Positions 16,000-25,151 of a DNA stretch of 64,000 bases are shown one piece after another. Below the pieces are notes generated by a model. It did no database searches and was not told the DNA's origin. It saw only the letters and a list, made by a program, of their open reading frames with translations. How positions within the stretch are numbered: the stretch's first letter is position 1; each line of letters begins with the position of its first letter. The translations under genes and the position numbers were made by a program. Source of the DNA: Fodinibacter luteus (GTDB lineage: Bacteria; Actinomycetota; Actinomycetes; Actinomycetales; Dermatophilaceae); assembly GCF_039541575.1 (NCBI RefSeq), contig NZ_BAABGM010000002.1:1-64000 (forward strand), given 5' to 3'.

Positions 16000-17217
16000 T
16001 CAGATGTCGCGCTCGAGGCGGAGCACGCCGTCCTCGTCGCGCACCATTCCGTCGGCGACGAGGGTCGCCCGCAGCCTGGCGTACTCGCCCGGGTCGCCGT
16101 GGGCGAAGTGCGCGAGCCGGGTGAGGAACAGGGCGACGGACCGGAAGCTTCGGCTGATGACGAGGTTCGGGGTGCCGGTCGTGCAGTTGAACTCGGTGAC
16201 CGGGGTGCGCCAGTCGCCGTAGTTCTCGGTGAGGTAGCGGTCGGCGTCGGCGGGGCCGAGGACGTCGACCCCGGCGAGGGTGTACTCGGCCAGGTCGAAG
16301 ACGCTGTTCTCCCACCGGTGGATCGACGACCCGTGCCAGAGCCGGTCGCCGTCGCGGTGGTGGACGAAGACGTCGACGTTGATGCCGTTCTCGTGGATGA
16401 GCTTGACGAGGGCCGGGGCACGCTCGACGGCGTACCGCCCGGGTGCCGTCTCGACGACGGTCTGGGCGTCGTCGAGCTTCTTGACGACGAAGCGCGGTGC
16501 CCTCTCGAGGGCGCGCACCATCGCGTCGAGCACCTCCGGGTGCTCCGGGTCGTGGGTGACGCCGACGTCGATGTCGTAGTCGTGGGCCAGGAAGCCGCCC
16601 TCGCGCACGACGCCGAGGAAGGTGCCCGAGATGACGTACCACCGCCACTGCCGCACCGGCAGGGCAGCGGCGAGGTCGCCGAGGGCCGTGCGCGCGTCGT
16701 CGACGGAGAAGTCGCCCTCGCGCTCGCCGGTCGCCGCTCGGCGCCCGCCGTGGGCGCTGCTGATGAGCGGCAGGAGGGCGTCGGCATGGGCCCGGAAGTC
16801 GGCCCGCAGGTCCTCGATGTCCCGGGCCCCCGCGTCGAGCTGGGCGTGGATGCGCGCCGCCCGCACGAACAGGTCGTCGGCGCGCCACAGGTGCTCGGGC
16901 AGGGCCCGGCGGCGGTGGGCGATGAACGCCTCGAGGGCCTCGAGGTCGGCCGGCTCCGCCCCGAGGGTGAAGTCGAAGAAGTCGTCGGTCACCGTCTCGA
17001 TGCCCGGCCACCCACGGCGCAGCACCCAGCCGGCGAGCCGGAAGCCGTACTTCGTCTCGTCGTCGACGAACTGCGTGCGCACGAGGTGCGCGATCGACGG
17101 GCGGCCGGTCACGGCGAGGGTGCCGGCCCAGGCCGCTCCCCCGACGCCGTGCCGGAAGGCCGGCGAGTGGCTGCGGTTGAGGAAGTTGAGGAGCGAGTAC
17201 GACTTGGCGAGCTTCAC
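16000..17217 (-). CDS. LicD/fukutin-like nucleotidyltransferase-fold protein
   Basis: A 405-residue protein. The second half carries SGTFLGVVREGGFLAHDYDI (198-217) with Asp213, Asp215 and Asp217, the signature of LicD-family enzymes that transfer phosphocholine, ribitol phosphate or related groups onto glycans; fukutin and FKRP are the eukaryotic relatives. The N-terminal ~180 residues are helical and unassigned. The GTG start overlaps the stop of the upstream TagF/GT4 fusion (GTGA), so the two are coupled. It probably decorates the teichoic-acid-like polymer in the cytoplasm before export (inference). Confidence 0.8.
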   Translation of the reverse strand: MKLAKSYSLLNFLNRSHSPAFRHGVGGAAWAGTLAVTGRPSIAHLVRTQFVDDETKYGFRLAGWVLRRGWPGIETVTDDFFDFTLGAEPADLEALEAFIAHRRRALPEHLWRADDLFVRAARIHAQLDAGARDIEDLRADFRAHADALLPLISSAHGGRRAATGEREGDFSVDDARTALGDLAAALPVRQWRWYVISGTFLGVVREGGFLAHDYDIDVGVTHDPEHPEVLDAMVRALERAPRFVVKKLDDAQTVVETAPGRYAVERAPALVKLIHENGINVDVFVHHRDGDRLWHGSSIHRWENSVFDLAEYTLAGVDVLGPADADRYLTENYGDWRTPVTEFNCTTGTPNLVISRSFRSVALFLTRLAHFAHGDPGEYARLRATLVADGMVRDEDGVLRLERDI

Positions 17218-19829
17218 GTCGCCCCGATGGCACGGTAGAACTCCGCCATCGCCTCGTCGTTGTACCTCTGGGCGTCGAACGGTGGGTTGGGCACTTCTCC
17301 CCTCAGGGCCGCCGCCATCCCCTCCGTCAGCGCCTCTTCGGACCTCTCCACGACCAAGCCCGACCCGGGTGGTATCGCTCCTCCCACCGAGCCAAAGGCG
17401 GTCGAAACCACAGGCAACCCGAGCACCCGGGCCTCGAGGATCACCATCGGCTGGCCTTCGTAGTCGCTCGACATGACGAACACGTCGCAGTCCGCCATCA
17501 GCGCCCACGGGTTGTGCAACAGGCCAGTGAAGTGGACACACTCCGCCACGCCGAGGGACTCCGCCAGGCCACGGACCCCTTCGAGGAGCGGCCCGTCACC
17601 AATGATCACGAGCTCGGCGTCGGCGTGCCGCGCGAGCAGCGCCGCGAAGGCGCGGATGAGGCGGGCATGGTTCTTCTCCGGTGACACCCGCCCCACCGTC
17701 ACGAACCTCGTGCGCGACGATCGGGGCGGCACGGCGCCCAGGGCGAGGCGTCGGGCAATCTCCTCCTGGAGGTGGGGCACGTCGTGCTGGACTGCGAGGA
17801 CGTCCGGAGTCGCCACCAGCTCGTCGGCGTCCTCGTCGGCCGACGGAATGGGCTCCAGGATGTGGTCGCCCGGCCACTCCCGGGCAGCATCGGGGTGCCC
17901 TGCAGCGGCAGCGAGGATGCCCTGGGCATCGATCGTGTTCCGCGCGAAGGTGAACTTCGATGCAGGGGCGAAACCGGCGAGGTGCTCGGCGTTGATGTCG
18001 CGCAGCGCCTCACTGACGGAGACCAGGTTGTCGTAGAAGCGATAGGACGAGAAGACAGCGCCCAGGTGGTGTTCGAACGGGCGAGCGCCGTCGACCATTC
18101 GCATCTGGTCGGCCTTGAGGTCGTTGTGCAGCCAGATGGATCGGTGCGAGGTGGGGGCCTCTGCCATGAGGAAGGACCAGAACGGTGAGTACCCGCTGAA
18201 GTCCACGAGGTGGTCGAACCTCGCCGACCCGACGCAACGCCGCCACTCGGCATTGAGCAGTGCCAGCATCTTCTGCAGCTGCTGCGGCGACATGTCACCG
18301 CCCTGCTGAAGCAGCCGCCGCCGCTTCCGGCGGTGGGCCTTACCCGTGGTGAACCGCCCGATACGCGCCAGTCGGCGCACCTCCGGGGGGATCCGCCCCG
18401 CGTTGATCGCACGGTCACCCCGGCCCGAGTGCCGGTACACGGCCGTGACGTCGAACCGGGAGTGGTCGATACTGCGCAGGAGGTTCAGGGCAGACGTCGT
18501 GATCCCGTTCGACTTCAGTCCGCCGAGGTAGATCAGCACCGTCGTACGACCGTCGGAACGGACCGGGGACACGGACAGCCCCTGCGTCCTGCCCCGCCAG
18601 ACGACGTCGACGACTCGCTTGGAGGCGAGCCCGTCGTCCTTGGCTGCGAACCGCTCCTTCGCGGCCCGGTACACCAGGGCGTGGGTGACCTGCGGGTCCA
18701 ACTGGGATCCGGATCCCACGGCGAGGATGCGCTCGGCTGCGGCCTCGAGGTCGGTGACGAGCGGGCCGGGCAGCTCGTCCTCGGCCAGGTACAACCCGCG
18801 GGTCGCGGCATACTCCGTGAGGTCCGGGGCGAACAGGACGAGGGGAAGATCAGTGGCGAGCGCGTCGAACAGGATGCTGCTGAAGTCCGTGACGAGAACG
18901 TCCACCACCGCGAGCACGGCGTTGGCGGGGATCTCGTTGGGCACGAGCTGCCCCGCGGCCTCCGGGTGGGTCAGGGCCAGGTCGTACACCTGCTGGTGCA
19001 CCTTGAGCAGCACCCGGTGGCCGGCCCCCAGCAGGCGGGACAGGTGCTGTGTGCGGGTCAGCAGGTCGAGGGCATCGTCAGCAGCGTCGGAGAAGCTCGC
19101 CCCGCGCCACGTCGGCGCGTAGAGCACGATCCGCTCGGTGCCCGTGCCGAGGTCGAGGCCGGCTTCCACGAGCTGCTGGCGGACCTCCGACCGTGCCCCT
19201 CGGTCGAGCACCTGCCGGTCGGTGCGGGGGCCGCCTTCCTCGATGATGCGCCCGGGGTAGATGTTGAGCAGTCGGTACGCGGACTCGTACATCGTGCTCG
19301 TCATGTAGGGACTGCTCGAGAGGACGAAGTCGCACATGAGGAAGTTGCGCAGGACATTGCGGGTGGCCGCCGTCTCGCCGGGCTCGTCGTGACCCATCCT
19401 CTTGAGGGGTGTGCCGTGCCACGTGTTGAGGTAGACCTGACCCTCGCGCTTGGCGAACGCCGCCGGAAAGGTGGCGTTGTTGACGAGGAACCCGGACGTG
19501 GCCAGCGCCCTGACGTAGGCGTAGCTCCCTCGGCGCACGAAGGACACCCTCGGATGCTGCTCGATCTCGCGCAGGTGCTCGGTGACCGCGACGTCCTCAC
19601 CGAGGACCCACACGTGGTGGAGGTGCTGGAGGTCCTCAGCGCCGAGAAGCTCGCGGAAGATAGCTTCGGGATGGCACAGGACCCCCCGACCGCCGAACGC
19701 TTCGTAGAGGACGACGTCGGGGCGGACCGGCAGCCTGGCGGTCGCGTGGTACCACTCGTTGCGAATCGCCTTGCGCACCTGCCGCGGCAGTCTGAGGAGG
19801 CTGTCCACGGCACTACGACCTTCGGGCAT
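17214..19829 (-). CDS. TagF-like CDP-glycerol glycerophosphotransferase fused to a GT4 glycosyltransferase
   Basis: An 871-residue two-domain protein. Residues about 40-420 match the CDP-glycerol/ribitol glycerophosphotransferase family: NTWHGTPLK (135-143), YAPTWR (237-242) and TDFSS (314-318). Residues about 430-871 match GT4 retaining glycosyltransferases with a GT-B fold: TVGRVSPEKNH and the EX7E pair Glu791/Glu799 in SSDYEGQPMVILEA. It could both extend a polyol-phosphate chain and glycosylate it. The ATG at 19829 has AGGAG about 10 nt upstream and TAGACT (19878-19873) further up, so unlike many neighbours it has a leader; an ATG at 19943 is less likely. Third-position GC looks lower than in flanking genes, which may mean transfer. 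Confidence 0.88.
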   Translation of the reverse strand: MPEGRSAVDSLLRLPRQVRKAIRNEWYHATARLPVRPDVVLYEAFGGRGVLCHPEAIFRELLGAEDLQHLHHVWVLGEDVAVTEHLREIEQHPRVSFVRRGSYAYVRALATSGFLVNNATFPAAFAKREGQVYLNTWHGTPLKRMGHDEPGETAATRNVLRNFLMCDFVLSSSPYMTSTMYESAYRLLNIYPGRIIEEGGPRTDRQVLDRGARSEVRQQLVEAGLDLGTGTERIVLYAPTWRGASFSDAADDALDLLTRTQHLSRLLGAGHRVLLKVHQQVYDLALTHPEAAGQLVPNEIPANAVLAVVDVLVTDFSSILFDALATDLPLVLFAPDLTEYAATRGLYLAEDELPGPLVTDLEAAAERILAVGSGSQLDPQVTHALVYRAAKERFAAKDDGLASKRVVDVVWRGRTQGLSVSPVRSDGRTTVLIYLGGLKSNGITTSALNLLRSIDHSRFDVTAVYRHSGRGDRAINAGRIPPEVRRLARIGRFTTGKAHRRKRRRLLQQGGDMSPQQLQKMLALLNAEWRRCVGSARFDHLVDFSGYSPFWSFLMAEAPTSHRSIWLHNDLKADQMRMVDGARPFEHHLGAVFSSYRFYDNLVSVSEALRDINAEHLAGFAPASKFTFARNTIDAQGILAAAAGHPDAAREWPGDHILEPIPSADEDADELVATPDVLAVQHDVPHLQEEIARRLALGAVPPRSSRTRFVTVGRVSPEKNHARLIRAFAALLARHADAELVIIGDGPLLEGVRGLAESLGVAECVHFTGLLHNPWALMADCDVFVMSSDYEGQPMVILEARVLGLPVVSTAFGSVGGAIPPGSGLVVERSEEALTEGMAAALRGEVPNPPFDAQRYNDEAMAEFYRAIGAT

Positions 19830-19872
19830 GTGGGGGCGACTCCTGCACGGGGATTGGGGGGGCGGCGCACGC

Positions 19873-19916
19873 AGTCTACCGGGGGTTTCGGTCCCCATGA
19901 CGACGTCGCGTAGCCT
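19873..19916. promoter_or_regulatory. Divergent -10 boxes for the TagF/GT4 fusion and the DUF6541-like gene
   Basis: On the minus strand TAGACT (19878-19873) would start a leadered transcript of the TagF-type gene. On the plus strand TAGCCT (19911-19916) lies 6 nt before the GTG at 19923 and would give a leaderless transcript. No convincing -35 boxes are present. Confidence 0.5.
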
Positions 19917-19922
19917 CGCACC

Positions 19923-21944
19923 GTGCTGACCCCGGGTACTCACGCATGGGCCGACGCGATGCTTCCCGCCCTCGTCGCGTTGGCGCTCCTGCTGCTTCCC
20001 GGCTTCGTGCCGCTCGTCCTCATCGGGCTGAGGCCGACTGTGGCGGCAGCGGCCTCCCCGGCCCTGTCGACGGGGATCGTCGTGGCGGCCGGGAGCGTGG
20101 CGGCGGCTCTCGACCGGCCCTGGACGGCCACGATGCTCCTCCTCGGCACCGGGCTCGCCTGGCTGGTCGCGGCGGCCGCCTGGTTCGGCCTGCGTGCTGC
20201 CCGGGCGCGATGGTGGCCGGGGACGCAGGGTGACCGGTCCCTGTCGAGCACGGCGGGGCCCGAGCGGGAGGGCCCGGCGTGGGCGTCAGCGACCGCGCTC
20301 CTCCTGGGGACGCTCGCCGCCGCCTCGATCGTGGCGTTCGTCCTCACTCGGTCGGCGGACTCACCGGAGGAGTTCCCCCAGCACCCCGACACGATCTTCC
20401 ACCTCGGGGTCACCCAGTGGATGGCCGAGAACCGTGACATCTCGTATCAGCACGGCACGACGTTCGCCCGAGGACCGGTGACGTCCGGGTACCCCATCGG
20501 ACTGCACTCGATGGCGGCCTCGGTGGCCCTGTTCACCGACGTACCGGCGGTGGTGGCTGTCTCCGCCATCGTCCTCGTGACGGCCGGCGTCATCTGGCCG
20601 CTCGGCGTGGGCGTGGTGGCGCGAATTGCCTTCGGTGGTGCCGTGGTCGCCGGTGTGGGAGCTGTCACGAGCGTGCTCTTCGTGGCGTTTCCGTTCATGC
20701 TCATGGGCTTTGGGGTCCTTTGGGCCAACCTGTACGGCCAGGCCCTCCTGCCCGGCGTCCTCGCTCTCGGCCTGACGGTCACGGCTGGCCTGGCTCCCAA
20801 TCTCGGATCGACGGACCCCGTCGGACGGGGCTTTCTGGCTGCTGCCATCTGCCTCCCCGGCCTGGCACTGGCCCATCCCCAGGCCGTGATCACGGGCATC
20901 CTGTTCCTCGCCGCCGCCGCACTCGTGGCGGCTGCCCGCCGAGCCCGCGCCCCGGTGGGTACTCCGTGGCGACGACTACCGGTGACGGTGATCTCGTCAG
21001 CGTTGGTGGTCGGCGTGGTGGCGTCGCTCATCATCACACCGGGGAGCATGAAGGCCACGGGAGCGCCGGGTCCCGAGATGAGCGTGCACGACGCCCTGCA
21101 GGACGTCGCGGGCTTCGCACCCCGGGTCGCGACCCCTGCCTACCTGCTCGGGGTCACCGTGCTGGTCGGCTGTCTCGCCATCGTCCTGTGGTTCCGATCG
21201 GCCCTGTGGGTGCTTCTGGGCCTGACCGTGCTCGTCACCGCCTACTACCTCAACACCGCGGTCGACACACCCACGGCCCGCTTGCTCACCTGGCCCTGGT
21301 ACAACAACGCCATCCGGATCGCCGCAGTGGGTGTGCTCCCCGCAGCTCTCACGGCCACAGCGGCGATCCTCGGCCCGGCTCGCCTCGTCGGCCGACACCG
21401 AAGCCCGGGGTGGGCGTGGGAGGGGGCCGTGGCCGCGGCAGTCGTCGCCGCCCTCGTCATCCCACCATCGGCGTGGGTACGGCGCGACGTGAAGTGGCTG
21501 CGCCCGTACTTCCACCCGGGCGTCGCGAGATCATGGGCGAACCCCGAGGAGCTCGCGGCCCTGCACGAGCTGGCCGCCCAGCTGCCGGACGACGCCGTCG
21601 TCGCCGCAGACCCGTGGAAGGGCGGCACGTACATGTACGTCGTCGGAGGGACCACGATGCTCTGGCCGACGGAGAAGGCGAACACCACTCCGTCGCTGCG
21701 GCTCCTCGGGCTACGACTGGATCGCGTCGGCGACGAGCCCGCGGTGTGTCAGGCGGCCCTCGACCAGGGAGTCACGCACGCACTCACCGGCGGCGTCCCG
21801 TTCCTGTGGGGTGGAAGTCGATCCCGTCGGCAGTACGTGGGGGTCGCGCGCGTCTCGAACTCCCCGGCGTGGCGGGAGCTGTCGGCAGCCGGGCCCTACC
21901 GGCTCTTCGAGATGGTGGACTGCGCCGACCGCCCTGGCGGCTAA
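19923..21944 (+). CDS. Large membrane protein, DUF6541-like (possible GT-C enzyme)
   Basis: A 673-residue polytopic protein with about 13 hydrophobic helices and a C-terminal extracytoplasmic domain of about 130 residues. The loop after the first helices contains HPDTIFHLGVTQWM and YPIGLHSMAA, resembling the conserved loop of DUF6541 proteins, which are suspected polyprenol-dependent glycosyltransferases. Leaderless GTG start 6 nt after TAGCCT. Its TAA stop overlaps the TAG stop of the convergent LCP gene by 3 bases (21941-21944). Composition is somewhat less GC-extreme than the housekeeping genes, like the TagF-type gene beside it. Confidence 0.72.
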   Translation: MLTPGTHAWADAMLPALVALALLLLPGFVPLVLIGLRPTVAAAASPALSTGIVVAAGSVAAALDRPWTATMLLLGTGLAWLVAAAAWFGLRAARARWWPGTQGDRSLSSTAGPEREGPAWASATALLLGTLAAASIVAFVLTRSADSPEEFPQHPDTIFHLGVTQWMAENRDISYQHGTTFARGPVTSGYPIGLHSMAASVALFTDVPAVVAVSAIVLVTAGVIWPLGVGVVARIAFGGAVVAGVGAVTSVLFVAFPFMLMGFGVLWANLYGQALLPGVLALGLTVTAGLAPNLGSTDPVGRGFLAAAICLPGLALAHPQAVITGILFLAAAALVAAARRARAPVGTPWRRLPVTVISSALVVGVVASLIITPGSMKATGAPGPEMSVHDALQDVAGFAPRVATPAYLLGVTVLVGCLAIVLWFRSALWVLLGLTVLVTAYYLNTAVDTPTARLLTWPWYNNAIRIAAVGVLPAALTATAAILGPARLVGRHRSPGWAWEGAVAAAVVAALVIPPSAWVRRDVKWLRPYFHPGVARSWANPEELAALHELAAQLPDDAVVAADPWKGGTYMYVVGGTTMLWPTEKANTTPSLRLLGLRLDRVGDEPAVCQAALDQGVTHALTGGVPFLWGGSRSRRQYVGVARVSNSPAWRELSAAGPYRLFEMVDCADRPGG

Positions 21945-23497
21945 CCCGCCGAGCAGACGCTCGCGAGGTCGGCCGTGTCGGCGTCCGGGTCGCTGCCCGG
22001 ACGCTCCATGACGGCCTGCTTCCTCGGCTCGTCGCCGTCCCCCTCCTCGCCCGCCTCGTCCGCCGCCGGGGATGCCGGGGCGGCACCGGGTGCGGTGCTC
22101 GGCGCGGCGTCCGGAGCGGTGGCCGGGGCGGCCGCGCTCGCCTCCTCGGCCTCCTCGGACCGCTCGATGGCCGCGGCGACGGTGTCGTGGACGACCGCGG
22201 GGTCGTAGTCCCACGGCTCGATGAGCGGCGGCACGAAGTTCACCGAGGTGATCTTCTGCTGCTTGGTCTTCACGGCCAGCTCCCCGAGGCTCGCGAGCGC
22301 GTCCTGCGGGATGTTCGTGCGGAAGACGCCCTTGGTCGCCTTGGCGATGTCGCCGAAGTTGAGCACGACGGTCTGCGGGTCGAGCTGGCGGATCATCGCG
22401 GTGACGACGCACCGCTGGCGGGCCATCCGCTCGTAGTTCGTCGAGTTCGCACGGCTGCGCGCGTACCAGAGCGCGTCGTGGCCGTCGAGGTGCCGCTCGC
22501 CCGCATCGATCCAGCCCCTGATCTGCGCCTCGGAGCCGATCGGTGTCCGCCGCTGCACGGTGATGTCCAGGCCGCCGACGGCGTCGACGAGGCTGCGGAA
22601 CCCCTTGAGGTCGACGAGCACGTGGTACTGGATCTCCAGCCCGGACAGGGCCTCGACCGCCTCGGTCGTCGCGACGAGGCCGGGGTCGTCGGTGCCGGGC
22701 GGGAACTCCTTCGCGTGCTCCTGCCCCCACGTGTAGAGGCCGTTGAGCAGGCACTCGTCGCCACAGGTCCAGCCCTGCGGCATGAGCCCTGCCATGACCG
22801 ACCCGGGCCGGAAGCTGATGTGCTCGGTCTCGCGGGAGAAGCCGAAGAGCACGGCGCGCCCGGTGTCGGCGTCGACGCTCGCGAGCTGGATGCTGTCGGG
22901 CCGCAGCCCGGTGCGCCCGGCACCGCTGTCACCGCCGAGCAGCAGGATGTTGTAGCGCCCGTCGACGGCGCCCGCGGCCTCACCCGCGCCGAACAGGGAC
23001 GTCATCGCGGCCCGGGCGGCACCGACGTTCATGCCGGCGTACGCCGCACCCCCCGGCAGCACGAGGAGGAGCACGAGGAGCGAGACGAGCAGCACGCGAC
23101 GGTCGCGGCGGGGCAGGCGGTCCGGCCGGCCGAGCCGCCACGCGTCGACGAGGAGCACGGCCCACAGCACCGCGATGCCGAGCAGCACGGCCTGCAGCAC
23201 GGCGAGCGTCCACCGATGGGTCAGCAGGGTGAGAGCAGCGGTGCGGCTCACGAGGGCGAGCAGCCCGACGAGCACGGCCACCCCCACCACGCCGAGCCAG
23301 ACGCGCAGAGCGAAGCGCCCGAGCGACCGGTGGCCCGCGGCCAGCTGCGCCGTGCCCGGCAGGACGACGGTGAGCCCGAGGAGGGTCACGGCGCGGCGGC
23401 GGTCGCGACGGGTGGTGCCCGGTGCGCGGGTGTCGACCCGGATCGGGGCCTCGGCCGCCCCGCGCTCGAGCACGGCGGAGCCGCGCTGGTGTCCCAT
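21941..23497 (-). CDS. LCP (LytR-CpsA-Psr) family protein with extended membrane anchor
   Basis: A 518-residue protein that attaches undecaprenyl-linked glycopolymers to peptidoglycan. It has four N-terminal hydrophobic helices instead of the usual one (about 38-165), then the LCP domain: LLLGGDSGAGRTGLRPDSI, FGFSRE in the place of the usual SIPRD, and LWYARSR (the Arg-containing pyrophosphate site). The ~70-residue C-terminus is Ala/Pro/Glu-rich. The ATG at 23497 is 8 nt from a GATACT box (23511-23506). It is divergent from the next LCP gene and convergent with the DUF6541-like gene. The altered motif may mean a different polymer substrate. Confidence 0.9.
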   Translation of the reverse strand: MGHQRGSAVLERGAAEAPIRVDTRAPGTTRRDRRRAVTLLGLTVVLPGTAQLAAGHRSLGRFALRVWLGVVGVAVLVGLLALVSRTAALTLLTHRWTLAVLQAVLLGIAVLWAVLLVDAWRLGRPDRLPRRDRRVLLVSLLVLLLVLPGGAAYAGMNVGAARAAMTSLFGAGEAAGAVDGRYNILLLGGDSGAGRTGLRPDSIQLASVDADTGRAVLFGFSRETEHISFRPGSVMAGLMPQGWTCGDECLLNGLYTWGQEHAKEFPPGTDDPGLVATTEAVEALSGLEIQYHVLVDLKGFRSLVDAVGGLDITVQRRTPIGSEAQIRGWIDAGERHLDGHDALWYARSRANSTNYERMARQRCVVTAMIRQLDPQTVVLNFGDIAKATKGVFRTNIPQDALASLGELAVKTKQQKITSVNFVPPLIEPWDYDPAVVHDTVAAAIERSEEAEEASAAAPATAPDAAPSTAPGAAPASPAADEAGEEGDGDEPRKQAVMERPGSDPDADTADLASVCSAG

Positions 23498-23641
23498 GGG
23501 TCGTGAGTATCGGTGCCCCGGACGCCGCGGTGACCGAGGCGCGCCGGGGTGTGGGCGAGATCGCGGTCAGGGAGAACCCAGACTTCGTTGGCAGACTGGG
23601 GGCCGACCCGTGTCCCCAGCCGTGAGAGCCGCACCACCACC

Positions 23642-24982
23642 ATGAACGACGACCACGCCCGGCCGATCCCCCAGGGGAGCGGCCACGGCACGCCCGACGA
23701 CGACGTCTACGTCGTCGACACCCGGCGGCGCCGTCGGAGCCGGGGCGACGGGCCCGCCGCCACCGGTTCGCCCCCGGGCGCGGGAGCTGGGGCGGCAGGG
23801 CCCACCGCACAGGCGGTCGGGCGGCCGGCGGGGCCTCCCCCGTCTCGCCCGGCCACGGGCGGCGGCGACGTGCACGGCATCCCCGATGCACCGGCCGCCG
23901 CGACGGCGTACGACGAGCTCGGTCGCCCGGTGCACGCCGGTGGCCCTCCCCCTGCGCGCCCGCCACGTGCCCCGCGACCGCCCCGGGCGCCCCGGCCCGG
24001 CCGTGGCCGGCGGGTCACGAGGGTGGCGCTCGCGGCGCTCCTCGCGTGGCTGGCCTTCGTCGTCGTGACGCCGCTGCACGCGTGGTCCCAGGTCACCCGC
24101 GAGGACACGACGCCGACGGGCGAGCGGCCCGCGGACGCCGACGGCAGCACGTACCTCCTCGTCGGCTCCGACAGCCGCGAGGGCCTCACCGCCGAGGAGC
24201 GCGAGGCCCTCGGCATCGGCGGCAACGCCTCGGGGAAGCGCACCGACTCGATCATCCTCGTGCACGTGCCGAGCGGGTCCGGGAAGCCGGTGCTCGTCTC
24301 GGTGCCCCGCGACAGCTACCTGCCCATCCCGGGTGAGGGCCGCGACAAGGTCAACGCCGCGTTCGCGATCGGCGGCCCAAGACTGCTCGCGGCCACCCTC
24401 GAGCAGGCGACCGGGCTGCCGATCGACGGCTACGTCGAGATCGGCCTCGGCGGGTTCGCGGGCGTCGTCGACAGCCTCGGCGGCGTCGAGGTGTGCGTCA
24501 AGCGCGACATCCAGGACGACAAGGCCGGCATCGACCTCACGAAGGGCTGCCAGGTCCTCGACGGCAGGAACGCGCTCGGCTACGTGCGGGCCCGCTACTC
24601 CGACCCGAAGGGGGACCTCGGCCGTGCGGAGCGCCAGCGGCAGTTCCTCGGCGCGGTCATGAAGCAGGCCGCGACGCCGTCGACGGTGCTCATCCCCTGG
24701 CGCTGGTGGGGGTTCACGCACACCGCGGCGTCGAGCGTCGTCGTCGGCGAGGACACCTCCCTGCTCGACTCGTACCGCATCCTGTCGACGATGCGGAAGG
24801 TCTCGTCCGACGACGCGCTGAGCCTCGTCGTGCCCCTGTCGTCGACGAGCACGACGACGACCGCGGGCAGCTCGGTCATCTGGGACGAGGCGCGCGCCGC
24901 CGACCTGTTCACGATGCTCCGCGAGGGCGAGCCGATCGTCGAGCCCCCGCCGGGCACCGACGGGGAGCCGAGCGGCGGATGA
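23642..24982 (+). CDS. LCP (LytR-CpsA-Psr) family glycopolymer-peptidoglycan ligase
   Basis: A 446-residue membrane-anchored protein: a ~120-residue Pro/Gly/Arg-rich cytoplasmic tail, one helix (about 122-142), then a canonical LCP domain with YLLVGSDSREGL, KRTDSIILVH, LVSVPRDSYLPIPG, ALGYVRARYSDPKGDLGRAERQRQ. It should transfer teichoic acid or arabinogalactan-type polymers to peptidoglycan outside the membrane. The ATG at 23642 is the only start that gives a sensible N-terminus; no strong ribosome binding site is seen. Second of three LCP genes in a row. Confidence 0.93.
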   Translation: MNDDHARPIPQGSGHGTPDDDVYVVDTRRRRRSRGDGPAATGSPPGAGAGAAGPTAQAVGRPAGPPPSRPATGGGDVHGIPDAPAAATAYDELGRPVHAGGPPPARPPRAPRPPRAPRPGRGRRVTRVALAALLAWLAFVVVTPLHAWSQVTREDTTPTGERPADADGSTYLLVGSDSREGLTAEEREALGIGGNASGKRTDSIILVHVPSGSGKPVLVSVPRDSYLPIPGEGRDKVNAAFAIGGPRLLAATLEQATGLPIDGYVEIGLGGFAGVVDSLGGVEVCVKRDIQDDKAGIDLTKGCQVLDGRNALGYVRARYSDPKGDLGRAERQRQFLGAVMKQAATPSTVLIPWRWWGFTHTAASSVVVGEDTSLLDSYRILSTMRKVSSDDALSLVVPLSSTSTTTTAGSSVIWDEARAADLFTMLREGEPIVEPPPGTDGEPSGG

Positions 24983-25151
24983 CGGCCCGCGCCACCTCCC
25001 CCGGGCCGGCCCTGCATCCGCCCCTCCCGGGGCTCGCTCGCCGCGGACCCCTGCCGGCCGCACCGCTACGCTCCACGTCGCGGTAACCGCACCGACGACG
25101 CACCGACACGCACACACCGACCGACACCCGACCCCGACCGAGGAGCATGAG

